The translations under genes were made by a program, and so were the position numbers. 64,000 nt of DNA from Candidatus Poribacteria bacterium (lineage in GTDB: Bacteria > Poribacteria > WGA-4E > WGA-3G), in NCBI GenBank assembly GCA_958295945.1, contig OY282386.1, forward strand, positions 3,590,204 to 3,654,203, in the 5' to 3' direction. Under the pieces are notes generated by a model that did not search any database, was not told the DNA's origin, and saw only the letters and a list, made by a program, of their open reading frames with translations. Shown here piece after piece: positions 1 to 7,838 of this stretch (the stretch's first letter is position 1; every line of letters starts with the position of its first letter).

Positions 1-192
1 GAGAGAATTGTAAAAATAGGCAACGCGGCTGTCGGTGGGGCAAAAGAGGTCCTACTTTCAAGAGAGAAACGGATTGAAATAGAGAATTTCGTCAAAAACA
101 TTGAGCATATTGAACTGGAAACCACATCCGATTTCTTTGATGTTTTCGTGGAAGGGTGTCAATTCAAACCCATGCCAACTGATATTGTATAG
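1..192 (+). CDS. C-terminal fragment of a DUF4445/ASKHA-type corrinoid activation protein (5' truncated by window)
   Basis: The frame is open from base 1 to a TAG at 190-192 and encodes the last 63 residues of a longer protein. The peptide has the typical end of the DUF4445 (RACo-like, ASKHA ATPase) family: a Gly/Ala-rich start (KIGNAAVGGAKEVLLSREKR), then the FVKNIEHIEL segment and a DFFDVFVEG motif just before the stop. Proteins of this family reactivate corrinoid methyltransferases in an ATP-dependent way. The homocysteine S-methyltransferase-family gene 25 bp downstream on the same strand supports a joint role in methyl transfer. Only the tail is visible, so any ferredoxin domain or ATP-binding site cannot be checked. 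Confidence 0.7.
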   Translation, partial: ERIVKIGNAAVGGAKEVLLSREKRIEIENFVKNIEHIELETTSDFFDVFVEGCQFKPMPTDIV

Positions 193-217
193 AAATTAGG
201 GAGATAACACTAACATT

Positions 218-1210
218 GTGAAAGACTTTCGAGAACGATTAAAAACTGATATTCCTATTTTATTTGATGGTGGATTCGGTTCTCAATTATTTGCACGGGA
301 TATTCAACTTGCAAACAGTGCTATAGCAAATGAAACATATCCTGATGCGGTTGTTGACATCCATATAGATTATATCAATTCAGGTGCGGAGGCTATCGGC
401 ACAAACACATTTGTCGCTTCTCCTCTTCACTTGGATATGGCAGGACAGGACAAAACCGATGCACAACGACTCATTCGACTTGCAGTACAACATGCAAAGC
501 ATGCAGTCGCAGAGAGTGATAGGGATGTCTACATTGCGGGTTCTGTTGGACCATCGCCAGGTGCAATAGAAGCAGATAGCGGCGATACTACCTTCGGAAT
601 TGCAAACGATGCTGTTCGTGAAGCACACAAACTCGTTATCCATACACTTGCTGAAGAGGGTGTTGACTTTCTCTGTCTTGAAACGATGTTTTCGGCTAAA
701 GAAGCAGCGATTGCAGCAGACATTGCACGTGAAACAGAACTGCCAATCGCAGTCAATATGACATACAAATGGACGAAAGAACGTCGCACAGGTAAAGAAA
801 TCTATAAAACCGATTGGGGGCATTCCGCATCAGACTTGCTTCAAATCCTTGTCAGTGGGGAGTTTTCAAATGGGGATAATCTCCTAAATTATATTGATAT
901 AATCGGAACAAATTGTGGAGCAGAGTCCAAGAAAGCTGAACATACAGGGATGCCGTATGCAATAACAGGCACGCAGCAACTACTCACCGCGATGACTGAT
1001 ATGGATTTAAACAACATCCGTATGATGGCATATCCAAACGCAGGCATGCCCGAACTTGATGAAAACTATAAGACCGTTTATTCGCAATCGCCGACAGAGA
1101 TGGCGGAGTATGTCCCCACACTTATTGATACAGGTGCATACTTAATTGGTGGGTGTTGCGGCACAACTCCCGCACACATCAAGACGTTCCGCAATGCAAT
1201 TGACACTTAA
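218..1210 (+). CDS. Homocysteine S-methyltransferase family protein
   Basis: This 330-residue protein has the single-domain (betaalpha)8 homocysteine-binding module seen in MetH/BHMT/MmuM relatives. The N-terminal FDGGFGSQL motif (about residues 16-24), GTNTF (61-65), GTNCG with Cys233, and the C-terminal GGCCGTTP motif with Cys313 and Cys314 supply the three zinc-ligand cysteines, so the site looks intact. Translation starts at a GTG preceded by an AGGGAG ribosome-binding site at 198-203. The product probably transfers a methyl group to homocysteine or a similar thiol. The upstream corrinoid-activator tail hints at a corrinoid protein as methyl donor. The exact donor cannot be read from sequence. 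Confidence 0.88.
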   Translation: MKDFRERLKTDIPILFDGGFGSQLFARDIQLANSAIANETYPDAVVDIHIDYINSGAEAIGTNTFVASPLHLDMAGQDKTDAQRLIRLAVQHAKHAVAESDRDVYIAGSVGPSPGAIEADSGDTTFGIANDAVREAHKLVIHTLAEEGVDFLCLETMFSAKEAAIAADIARETELPIAVNMTYKWTKERRTGKEIYKTDWGHSASDLLQILVSGEFSNGDNLLNYIDIIGTNCGAESKKAEHTGMPYAITGTQQLLTAMTDMDLNNIRMMAYPNAGMPELDENYKTVYSQSPTEMAEYVPTLIDTGAYLIGGCCGTTPAHIKTFRNAIDT

Positions 1211-1218
1211 ACAAAACA

Positions 1219-1731
1219 ATGCAAACAATCACACTGACATATAAAAGACTACCTGACCGTGTTAATTATTTTGAACAGCAGTTGTTATATAAAGACGAAG
1301 AGGTAATCGTCACTTCACAAAGAGTAACACCTTCTGCCCCAATCGTAATAGATGGTCGAATGGTTTTAGGTGACAATTTCACTGCATTATGGTTTGTCTT
1401 CACAGGATTGTGGTATGACATCGGCAAAATCTATAACCTAGACAACGAATGGACAGGCTATTATTGTGATATTATATTGCCTGTTGAACGCACTCCTGAT
1501 AAATTTGAAATCGTTGACCTATTCCTTGATTTATGGGTTTCACCCGATAGTTCTTATGAAATACAAGATGAAGACGAGTTTGAAACCGCACTTGAAAATG
1601 GTATAATAGATGCAGAATTAGCACATAAAGCACAGAATGCGTTAAACAATCTCATAGATGAAGTTGAATCGGGTAATTTTCCACCAGAATTTGTGAGAGA
1701 TTTCAAAACTGAAGGACCAGTGGAGCATTGA
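1219..1731 (+). CDS. DUF402 (FomD/Ntdp-like) domain protein
   Basis: The 170-residue protein matches the DUF402 layout: a beta-barrel start, then LWFVFTGLWYDIGKIY, a GYYCDI motif, the acidic segment EIVDLFLDLWVSPD, and DEDEFETALENG followed by a helical tail. Family members such as FomD and Staphylococcus Ntdp are metal-dependent hydrolases acting on nucleotides or CMP-phosphonate intermediates, using this cluster of Asp/Glu/Tyr residues. It starts 8 bp after the homocysteine methyltransferase and ends 1 bp before the DegT gene, so the three are probably co-transcribed. The real substrate is unknown. Its place between a methyltransferase and an aminotransferase does not settle the pathway. 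Confidence 0.75.
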   Translation: MQTITLTYKRLPDRVNYFEQQLLYKDEEVIVTSQRVTPSAPIVIDGRMVLGDNFTALWFVFTGLWYDIGKIYNLDNEWTGYYCDIILPVERTPDKFEIVDLFLDLWVSPDSSYEIQDEDEFETALENGIIDAELAHKAQNALNNLIDEVESGNFPPEFVRDFKTEGPVEH

Positions 1732-1732
1732 C

Positions 1733-2941
1733 ATGTCAACTTTAGCAATAAATGGCGGAGAACCGATCCGAACAAAACCGTATCCATCTTGGCCTACACT
1801 TGACCCAACTGATATAGAAGCGTTTGAAAGTATCTATAACAGTGGACGTTGGGGAGTCGGTGGGACAAGAGTTCCTGAATTTGCACAACAATTTGCCGAA
1901 TTTCACGGTGCAAAACACGGTGTCTGTGTCAATAGCGGTACAACCGCACTCTATATCGCACTGAAAGCCGCTGGTGTAAACCCTGGTGATGAAGTAATCA
2001 CCACGCCATATACATTCCAGGCCACTGTTGTTGCTATCCTCATGACACACGCAGTGCCAGTTTTTGTGGATACGGCACCAGACAGTTTTCTGATTGATGT
2101 ATCCAAGATTGAAGACGCAATCACAGAAAAGACGAAAGCCGTCATTCCTGTCCACATTGCAGGATACCCATCTGATTTAGATGCGCTCGTTGAGATTTCT
2201 GAAAAACACAATATCAAGATAATTGAGGATTGTGCACAAGCACACGGAGCAGAATGGCGTGGAAAAGGTGTTGGTAGTTGGGGAGATTTCGGATGCTTCA
2301 GTTTTCAGTCGTCAAAGAACCTTTGTGCAGGTGAAGGTGGCATCATCATAATGAACGACAGAGAGCTCTATGAACGCGCTTATGCACTCCACAACTGTGG
2401 ACGCACACCAGCCGATGCTGAATTGGGTCCTATTGAACCTTTTGGTGGGAACTTCAGAATGACAGAATGGCAAGGAGCACTACTCCTCTCACGTCTAAGC
2501 CGCCTTGAAGAGGAAACGAACCTAAGACACATGAATATGCGATGGTTAGATGGGTGGTTTGGAGAGATTCCCGGCATTAAAGTCACACGGTTAGATCCTC
2601 GCGCCACCCGATGCGGTTCACACGGATATAAAGCAATTTTTGATTCAGAGGAGTTTGAGGGTATCTCACGTAAGGTGTTCCTTGATGCAATGCGGGCTGA
2701 AGGCATACCTATTGGATATTGGTATACAATTCCGATGTCCCGTTCTACATTCTTACAGACCAACCTATTTGGTCAAGACCTTGATTATTCCGATGTTCAC
2801 TGTCCTGAAACAGAGAAGATATGTCAATCAGGACTTGCCTTGAGTCAGAATGTCCTGATGGGATCAGAGGAAGACATGGAAGACATCATCGAAGCGGCAA
2901 TCAAAATTAGGCGTAATGTCGGAGAGTTAAAGGAAAATTGA
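1733..2941 (+). CDS. DegT/DnrJ/EryC1/StrS-type aminotransferase
   Basis: This is a 402-residue PLP-dependent fold-type I aminotransferase. The SGTTALYIAL phosphate-binding motif (68-77), EDCAQAHGAE with Asp166 facing the PLP nitrogen, and FSFQSSKN with the Schiff-base lysine Lys195 followed by AGEGG are all present. Family members aminate keto-sugars or related cyclic ketones, for example nucleotide sugars or cyclitols. The start ATG lies one base past the stop of the DUF402 gene. A second DegT family protein at 33086-34513 is divergent, so the two are not recent duplicates. The substrate is not predictable from the sequence. Confidence 0.9.
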   Translation: MSTLAINGGEPIRTKPYPSWPTLDPTDIEAFESIYNSGRWGVGGTRVPEFAQQFAEFHGAKHGVCVNSGTTALYIALKAAGVNPGDEVITTPYTFQATVVAILMTHAVPVFVDTAPDSFLIDVSKIEDAITEKTKAVIPVHIAGYPSDLDALVEISEKHNIKIIEDCAQAHGAEWRGKGVGSWGDFGCFSFQSSKNLCAGEGGIIIMNDRELYERAYALHNCGRTPADAELGPIEPFGGNFRMTEWQGALLLSRLSRLEEETNLRHMNMRWLDGWFGEIPGIKVTRLDPRATRCGSHGYKAIFDSEEFEGISRKVFLDAMRAEGIPIGYWYTIPMSRSTFLQTNLFGQDLDYSDVHCPETEKICQSGLALSQNVLMGSEEDMEDIIEAAIKIRRNVGELKEN

Positions 2942-2977
2942 TGTTTATAGTAAAAACCATAATTATTTGAACACTAC

Positions 2978-3050
2978 GGTAGGTTCGGTTTCCTAACCGA
3001 ACCGGTGTTTGTGCAGTCTCATAGATGCGGTTACGAAACCGCACCTACCG
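2978..3050. repeat. Compound hairpin repeat with inverted CGGTAGGT ends
   Basis: A 73-bp element opens with CGGTAGGT and closes with the inverted ACCTACCG. It contains two smaller stems: 2982-2990 with 2995-3003 (GGTTCGGTT/AACCGAACC) and 3026-3032 with 3037-3043 (TGCGGTT/AACCGCA). Related single hairpins occur at 20164-20187, 20631-20654 and 61218-61236. It sits in the 194-bp gap after the DegT gene and could act as a REP-like element or a transcript-end structure. Confidence 0.65.
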
Positions 3051-3135
3051 CTTTGAATATTAACTTTCAGTCCATCCTGATGTTGACAATTTATTAAAAC
3101 TAAATAACCCTGTTAAACTATGGAGAACTATAGTC

Positions 3136-3840
3136 ATGATCAATCCACAGCACAGGACCAATTCTATCCCAAAACAGAATACTAACTCAAATCCACGGTA
3201 TGAATTTACCAAGTTTGATTTAACAGAAGACGAATTCAACAATCTGGTTTTCATGGGTGCTCCTTCCCATTGGAAAGAAGCCAAAAACGAAAGTAAATCT
3301 TGTAATTTCCTATACGATCTATGTCATAAACCCCTTAAGTATGTCGTTGAAAAGGTTATGAGAGGTGCAAAACATTCAGATCCAAACATGGTCTTTGAGA
3401 GATTACTTGATATAAAAACCAAGGATGAAGCATATCCATGGTTCTTGCAGCATTTGCGCATCAGTCAACATTTTAACAAAGAATTAATGGATAGGCTCTG
3501 GATCCGTAATTTGACCAAATATGATGACGTTGGTAAACCTGAAGGCAATAAGTGTGAAAGGACCAAATGTCCTGATGGGTCTTTTTACCTGGAAGATGGT
3601 AACCACCGTGCACTCGTCTATGCAGTGCATATTGTTTGTGGCGCGGAGTCGTATCGTCCAGTCAAAGTTTTACACGCAACATCATGGGATATAGCAAACG
3701 GTATTCTCGGTCACCCATGCCAGCCTACAAAAGCTATTGAAGATAACGGACGACTCAAGTTGATAATTGATGGCAAGGTTCTAAGGCAGGATTGTGAATT
3801 TGACACGCCTATAGAATCTGTATTGTTTAAGTATAGTTGA
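3136..3840 (+). CDS. Uncharacterised protein with a ParB/sulfiredoxin-like motif
   Basis: The 234-residue protein has no clear full-length match that I recognise. The segment GSFYLEDGNHRALVYAVH (about residues 149-166) resembles the ParB/Srx-fold motif in which a DGNHR/DGEHR box binds nucleotide or metal. It is preceded by a charged helical half that contains LDIKTKDEAYPWFLQHLRI. No signal peptide or membrane segment is present. The ATG at 3136 follows a GGAGA at about 3122-3126. The gene sits beside a DNA methyltransferase-HNH protein and a toxin-antitoxin pair, so a DNA-linked accessory role is plausible but inferred. Confidence 0.5.
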   Translation: MINPQHRTNSIPKQNTNSNPRYEFTKFDLTEDEFNNLVFMGAPSHWKEAKNESKSCNFLYDLCHKPLKYVVEKVMRGAKHSDPNMVFERLLDIKTKDEAYPWFLQHLRISQHFNKELMDRLWIRNLTKYDDVGKPEGNKCERTKCPDGSFYLEDGNHRALVYAVHIVCGAESYRPVKVLHATSWDIANGILGHPCQPTKAIEDNGRLKLIIDGKVLRQDCEFDTPIESVLFKYS

Positions 3841-3906
3841 TACTATAAGTTTAGCACAACATAGGTAGCATTATTCTACCTGTCACTAAAAATAAAGGAG
3901 ATAATT

Positions 3907-4071
3907 ATGTATGTTTTAACGGTTCCTGATAAAGATGGACATCGTATGATTGTAAATTTGGCAATGTTTGAAGGCGTTATGATTGAGGTAACTGAAGTGC
4001 CAACGGTAATTCAGAAATTGGATAAGGATATTATTGTTGATATATCGTTATTGACACCTTTATTGCGTTAA
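3907..4071 (+). CDS. Small hypothetical protein (54 residues)
   Basis: An ATG at 3907 preceded by AAAGGAG at 3894-3900 opens a 54-codon frame that ends at TAA 4069-4071. It is 66 bp downstream of the ParB-like gene on the same strand and overlaps the end of the convergent methyltransferase gene by 4 bp. The peptide begins MYVLTVPDKDGHRM and is a mix of short beta-like and charged segments with no membrane segment. I recognise no family. The good ribosome-binding site and tight packing support a real gene. Confidence 0.5.
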   Translation: MYVLTVPDKDGHRMIVNLAMFEGVMIEVTEVPTVIQKLDKDIIVDISLLTPLLR

Positions 4072-5381
4072 CGGAGGACACCGGTGTCTTTGAGTTTTTG
4101 TTTTAGTTGCTCTTGGGTGCCGCTGCCTTTGGTGGAATTGCACGCACCGCAGAGTAGCTGCAGGTTTTCTATACGGTGTGTCCCTCCTCTTGAGCGGGGT
4201 GTGATGTGGTCTATTGTCATGTTTCGGAAATTGAATGGGTATTCACAGCCGTTGCATTTGCCTTCCTGTAGTCCAAATAATTCGTGTTTGTGTGTCCGGT
4301 AATCTTGCAGTTGGACTTGGGACATTGACTCCTCTGCAATGGTTGGCATATTGAAAAGAGCTATGGGTTGTATTTCCTCTGGTGGATCGGGGACTAACCT
4401 TTCAGGTGGTTCTGTGCAATGGATAACTCTTTGTGCAAATAGGTTGCCGTGTTCCGTAAGTCCTTCGTCACGCTCCAGACGTATTTTCACCAGTTCCACT
4501 GCCTTTGGACTGAGATCTATGCCGATCCATTGACGTTGTAACCGCTCAGCAGCCACACATGTTGTCGCACACCCGCAGAAAGGGTCAAGCACAATATCTC
4601 CTTGATTACTTGATGCTTTGATGATCCGTTCTAATAGAGTGAGAGGTTTTTGGGTTGGGTACCCAGTGCTCTCCCTACCTCTAACAAATGGAATTTCCCA
4701 CCAATCTTCTCTCACTACATCAGAAAGATAAATATTAGAGTAAGAACCGTCTCTATTTCTTACACGGGCATATCTACGTCCTTCACTATCTGTTTGGTTG
4801 TATCTACCAACATGTTCAGGTGCAACTGGACGAGAGGCTCCTTCTTGTGAAAAGAACATATTTTTAGTTTTTCCATAGAATAAAATCGTATCGTGTTTTC
4901 GGTTGAATCGTTTTTTAGACATTCCACGTCCACCGTAACACCATATAATCTCATTTTGGAAACGCTGGTGTCCGAAGATAGCATCCATCATCGTCTTAAG
5001 ATAGTGACTTGCAGTTGGATCGCAGTGTAGGTATATGCTTCCGGTGGGTTTTAGGATGCGGCGCATTTCCAGCATGCGTATTCCCATCATTATGAGGTAG
5101 GCTTTCATTGACTTGCCATGCGTGAATTCTGCGGCTGCGATTGCGGAATATAGGGCTGGTTCGCTTTCTGCGAGTTCTCCATGCCACTTGTTGTCTAAAT
5201 CGCTGAGTGACCACGAGTCTTTGAATGCTGCACCTGCTGCATCGCTGCCGATGGGTGCTTCGTAGGTCTTGTTGGAATTGAAGGGTGGATCCAGATAGAT
5301 TAGATCTATGGTTTCACTGTCGAAGCCTCGCAGGATGTCAAGGTTGTCACCTTCAAAGATGGTTCTATTTTCTACGTTCAT
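4068..5381 (-). CDS. DNA methyltransferase (N4/N6 class) fused to a C-terminal HNH nuclease domain
   Basis: The 437-residue protein has two parts. Residues 1-310 form an N6_N4 methyltransferase of the beta-type order, with catalytic motif IV DPPF at 31-34 and the SAM-binding motif I DPFCGCATT at 266-274, plus the YPTQKP box at 241-246. Residues about 365-420 form an HNH finger: Cys376 and Cys379, Asp391-His392, Asn406, then Cys411 and Cys414. The order suggests one polypeptide that both modifies and cuts DNA, or a methyltransferase with an accessory nickase. It is the last gene of a minus-strand set with the 87- and 148-residue proteins. No separate specificity subunit or restriction gene lies beside it. 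Confidence 0.88.
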   Translation of the reverse strand: MNVENRTIFEGDNLDILRGFDSETIDLIYLDPPFNSNKTYEAPIGSDAAGAAFKDSWSLSDLDNKWHGELAESEPALYSAIAAAEFTHGKSMKAYLIMMGIRMLEMRRILKPTGSIYLHCDPTASHYLKTMMDAIFGHQRFQNEIIWCYGGRGMSKKRFNRKHDTILFYGKTKNMFFSQEGASRPVAPEHVGRYNQTDSEGRRYARVRNRDGSYSNIYLSDVVREDWWEIPFVRGRESTGYPTQKPLTLLERIIKASSNQGDIVLDPFCGCATTCVAAERLQRQWIGIDLSPKAVELVKIRLERDEGLTEHGNLFAQRVIHCTEPPERLVPDPPEEIQPIALFNMPTIAEESMSQVQLQDYRTHKHELFGLQEGKCNGCEYPFNFRNMTIDHITPRSRGGTHRIENLQLLCGACNSTKGSGTQEQLKQKLKDTGVLR

Positions 5382-5394
5382 ATCGGTATGTTTC

Positions 5395-5658
5395 TCAAAA
5401 TAGAATTGCTTCTAATTCTTCTTTAGTGAGAATTAGAAATAATGTTCCCGCTCTATTATAGTCCGGATCACCGAGCGATTTGAAACGGACATGACATCTC
5501 GTTGGTTTTGCCCAAGGTGTTTCAGGACGTTCCATTTCCGATAATCTATCTAAATGTTCATCAGCACAAACGGTGACTGTCCCGCCATAGATCGCACGCA
5601 CATTTAACACGTCGTCTATGCTCATTTTATATTTTCGCATTACGCTTTCTCTATCCAT
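5395..5658 (-). CDS. Hypothetical protein (87 residues) upstream of the methyltransferase-HNH gene
   Basis: The 87-residue reading frame starts at an ATG with a GAGGA ribosome-binding site just upstream and ends 13 bp before the methyltransferase-HNH gene. It overlaps the end of the upstream 148-residue gene by 8 bp, so the three are probably one transcript. The peptide begins MDRESVMRKYKMSIDDVLN and has a charged N-terminus and a C-terminal LFLILTKEELEAILF helix. No Cys pair or nuclease motif is visible, and I recognise no family. It could be a small regulator or partner of the methyltransferase-HNH protein. Confidence 0.55.
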   Translation of the reverse strand: MDRESVMRKYKMSIDDVLNVRAIYGGTVTVCADEHLDRLSEMERPETPWAKPTRCHVRFKSLGDPDYNRAGTLFLILTKEELEAILF

Positions 5659-6097
5659 TTGATTCCTCGTTATTTATGCGTTCTTTAACATCATTTTGGG
5701 TATTGGAATTAGTTTTGTTCCTGCGGTTTTGGAAGTAATTATTCACCAAAACACCTATAATAACCACAAGAAGGGGTCCTCCAATTATTGTTAATGCCCA
5801 CTTTATAATACTTAATTGTCCATTGATAAAAGCAACATCTTTCCTAAGATTATTTATATCTGTGCTCAATACTGATACTTTTTTGTCTACATGGTCGCGC
5901 AATCTTTTCTCTAATTCGCTCATATTCTCTGTCATATTCTTATCCAATTGGCGTATCTCTTTGATAAGTTCTACATACTGTGAAGTTGACAAGTCAGAGT
6001 CAGAAGTTTGACCAGATTGGGCAAATCCAATAGAATGCATAAAAAGGACAAAGAAAATCCCCAAAATACATAAAAGAATTGTTCGTTGAATTAACAT
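5651..6097 (-). CDS. Membrane protein with signal/anchor, coiled coil and C-terminal transmembrane helix
   Basis: The 148-residue protein starts with a hydrophobic segment (about residues 5-26, ending FAQS like a signal-peptidase site). A heptad-rich helix follows (about 40-95), then a second hydrophobic helix (about 100-122) and a short polar Asn-rich tail. The layout predicts a coiled coil held at the membrane, with the tail in the cytoplasm. The start ATG has AAGGAA upstream. It is the first gene of the minus-strand set ending in the methyltransferase-HNH gene. The function is unknown. Confidence 0.6.
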   Translation of the reverse strand: MLIQRTILLCILGIFFVLFMHSIGFAQSGQTSDSDLSTSQYVELIKEIRQLDKNMTENMSELEKRLRDHVDKKVSVLSTDINNLRKDVAFINGQLSIIKWALTIIGGPLLVVIIGVLVNNYFQNRRNKTNSNTQNDVKERINNEESNG

Positions 6098-6230
6098 TAT
6101 AATTCCTTAGATTTATAGTAATAAACTATGTTATTATAGCATATCTCTGAACGCTGATAAAACGCACTTACCAATGTTAGTCTTAATTATAGCACAAATT
6201 TGCATTTTTTGCTAAATTAACGCTTCTAAA

Positions 6231-6360
6231 GGGCATGTAAAGTTTTTGGCATTAACCGCCTAATTCATTGTCCGAGGGAACTCCGATTGCCGACAGTTCG
6301 CGATTCGGCGATCGCTTCTATAGGATGTCTGTGTCCATTTAGCAATAACTTTACGTCAAC
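6231..6360. repeat. MITE-like remnant with a GATCTCCG/CGGAGTTCCC-type hairpin
   Basis: The 362-bp gap 6098-6459 holds no gene. It contains GGGCATGTAAAGTTTTTGGC at 6231-6250, a degenerate form of the GGGTGTGTAAAG ends of the 175-bp elements at 40574 and 41810. Inside it, 6268-6324 is an inverted version of the hairpin at 47034-47100 (GAGGGAACTCCGATT ... GATTCGGCGATCGCTTC). The stretch ends near AACTTTACG at 6347-6355, a partial mirror of the left end. It looks like an old, diverged element. Confidence 0.5.
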
Positions 6361-6459
6361 ATACCAAATTGAATAAAATATCTTTTTTTTGATATTTAAC
6401 TATCCTTTCCAACAGTCAAGACTCTATTATATCAAATGCCATAATTAAGGAGATTTGAA

Positions 6460-7023
6460 ATGAGTAACGAACGTGATACCAAAAGGGAAATTCGGAGAAT
6501 AGTCCGTATGTTGGAGACAACATCGAAGCATCTTGACCGTGCCTCCGTATTAGACAATCTTTCGGATGGGGAAGCACGATGCATCCGACAATTCAATAAC
6601 GCTTTGGCAAGATTAAATGATTTAGAAGCATTGCCAGAAGGATTGTTTGATCCGTTAGAAGAAAACGCATCTCTCGGAGATATCGGTTTTGCCTACAATC
6701 AAGTTTCTACTTACCTCAAAGAAGGGTTCGGATTTGATATAGATTACGAATTTAAGCAGGAAAAGGAAACTATCGGCAACATTATGAAAGATGTTGGTGA
6801 GGCTGTAAGTCGGACTATCTTCAGTGCAACGGAAGATTCTGATGATCCCGATTCCGATGGTTCTGCCACAGTTGAAGTCGTTGAAATTGAGGATGACGAT
6901 ACACCTGATCCTGTAGAACCGCGCCTTGAAAAACTTGAAGAACAGATGGAAACTGTCGTCCAGATACTTCAAGAAATGCGTCCTAAAAAGAACAAAAAGG
7001 ACAAAAAGGATGACAAGGAATAG
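6460..7023 (+). CDS. Hypothetical protein with acidic linker and Lys-rich tail
   Basis: The 187-residue protein begins after a clear AAGGAG ribosome-binding site. The first 110 residues are helical and charged (KREIRRIVRMLETTSKHLDR). A low-complexity acidic stretch follows (EDSDDPDSDGS, EIEDDDTPDP), then a short predicted coiled coil (RLEKLEEQMETVVQILQEM) and a basic end of repeated KK/KDK. No membrane segment or enzymatic motif is visible. The pattern suits a cytoplasmic adaptor or oligomerising protein. It lies inside the accessory island between the methyltransferase set and the toxin-antitoxin pair. Confidence 0.55.
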   Translation: MSNERDTKREIRRIVRMLETTSKHLDRASVLDNLSDGEARCIRQFNNALARLNDLEALPEGLFDPLEENASLGDIGFAYNQVSTYLKEGFGFDIDYEFKQEKETIGNIMKDVGEAVSRTIFSATEDSDDPDSDGSATVEVVEIEDDDTPDPVEPRLEKLEEQMETVVQILQEMRPKKNKKDKKDDKE

Positions 7024-7027
7024 CGTC

Positions 7028-7148
7028 TGATGAAGTATTGATTACGGTTCAGCAGTAATGTTTATCTGTAAGCGCGCATATAATGTCACTAACAAAGAGA
7101 AGCGTGACAATCCTTAATATTGCTGAACTTTAACTTGATACTTCATCA
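7028..7148. repeat. Imperfect 36-bp inverted repeat enclosing about 50 bp
   Basis: The left arm 7028-7063 (TGATGAAGTATTG...) and the right arm 7112-7148 (...TTGATACTTCATCA) are imperfect reverse complements, including a matching GTTCAGCAG/TTGCTGAAC core. The resulting 121-bp hairpin follows directly on the acidic protein and precedes the toxin-antitoxin pair. It has MITE-like size. A transcript-end structure is the alternative. Confidence 0.55.
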
Positions 7149-7230
7149 TTGCGCACTAATATTTCCTTGAAATTCACATTTAAAACTTGTATAATTGGTA
7201 TTAACATAATACTATGATTCGAGGTTTCAG

Positions 7231-7560
7231 ATGAAAAATTCAAAACTTGTCGTTGGACATCTCATGAATGATCAATTGTTCGTGAAATCTGTTCCCTCTT
7301 CAAAATCATTTGCTTGGCTCAAATGGTTAGAAGCAGAAGAACTTGTTGAGTTTTTTGCAGAATTGTTCAAGCTGCTAACACAGATATCGGAAGGTAAGAA
7401 AGATGTTGAAACGCTTTCAATCTTTCTCACCGAATGGCGTGAATCTGCTCTGATTAATTCAGAACCAGATGTATTAGCTGATATTGTTGAAGCAGAAAAT
7501 GAATTAGCAACTGGCGGGGGTAAGAAATGGTCCCAGATTAAGCAGGAAATTGGAATTTGA
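7231..7560 (+). CDS. Putative antitoxin of a RelE-type toxin-antitoxin pair
   Basis: The 109-residue protein is encoded immediately before a RelE/ParE-like toxin and its stop codon overlaps the toxin start. It has a helical, Leu/Glu-rich middle (AEELVEFFAELFKLL) and a C-terminal segment WSQIKQEIGI that resembles the toxin-wrapping helix of many antitoxins. I see no clear ribbon-helix-helix or HTH signature, so the identity rests mainly on position, size and overlap. The ribosome-binding site is GAGG upstream of the ATG. Confidence 0.65.
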   Translation: MKNSKLVVGHLMNDQLFVKSVPSSKSFAWLKWLEAEELVEFFAELFKLLTQISEGKKDVETLSIFLTEWRESALINSEPDVLADIVEAENELATGGGKKWSQIKQEIGI

Positions 7561-7838
7561 ACTTTCGACCATACACACTTGCACCCCTTCCAAGAAAGGC
7601 AGAGAATTTCATCAGGCGGTTAGAGCAGAACACACAGGAGCGAATTAATGCCGCTTTTGAATACATTGTCAGTTCGCCGTTCCGGCACGAAAATCCTACA
7701 ACGATCAAAGCATTACATGGGAATAAGAAAGGACTCTATCGGTATCGTGTAGGAGACATGCGTTTCATTTACCGAGTCGATAGAGAAGAACGACTAATAC
7801 ATATACTTCAAATTGACAATCGTGGTGATATTTATTAG
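7557..7838 (+). CDS. RelE/ParE superfamily toxin
   Basis: The 93-residue protein matches the RelE fold: an N-terminal helical hairpin (ENFIRRLEQNTQERINAAFEYI), then a beta-rich half with IKALHGNKKGLYRYRVGDMRFIYRVD and a final LIHILQIDNRGDIY. The Lys-Gly-LYRYRVGD-RFIY pattern is the hallmark of mRNA-cutting RelE toxins. The start is a TTG sharing bases with the antitoxin TGA (TTGA), which implies translational coupling. The usual role is ribosome-dependent mRNA cleavage when the antitoxin is lost. A predicted terminator covers its stop codon. Confidence 0.85.
   Translation: MNFRPYTLAPLPRKAENFIRRLEQNTQERINAAFEYIVSSPFRHENPTTIKALHGNKKGLYRYRVGDMRFIYRVDREERLIHILQIDNRGDIY

Noticed and set aside
380..823. 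Reverse-strand 147-residue frame inside the homocysteine methyltransferase gene
   Set aside because: It is fully inside a gene with intact family motifs, is Cys/Phe-rich without domain features, and has no ribosome-binding site. It is an antisense shadow.
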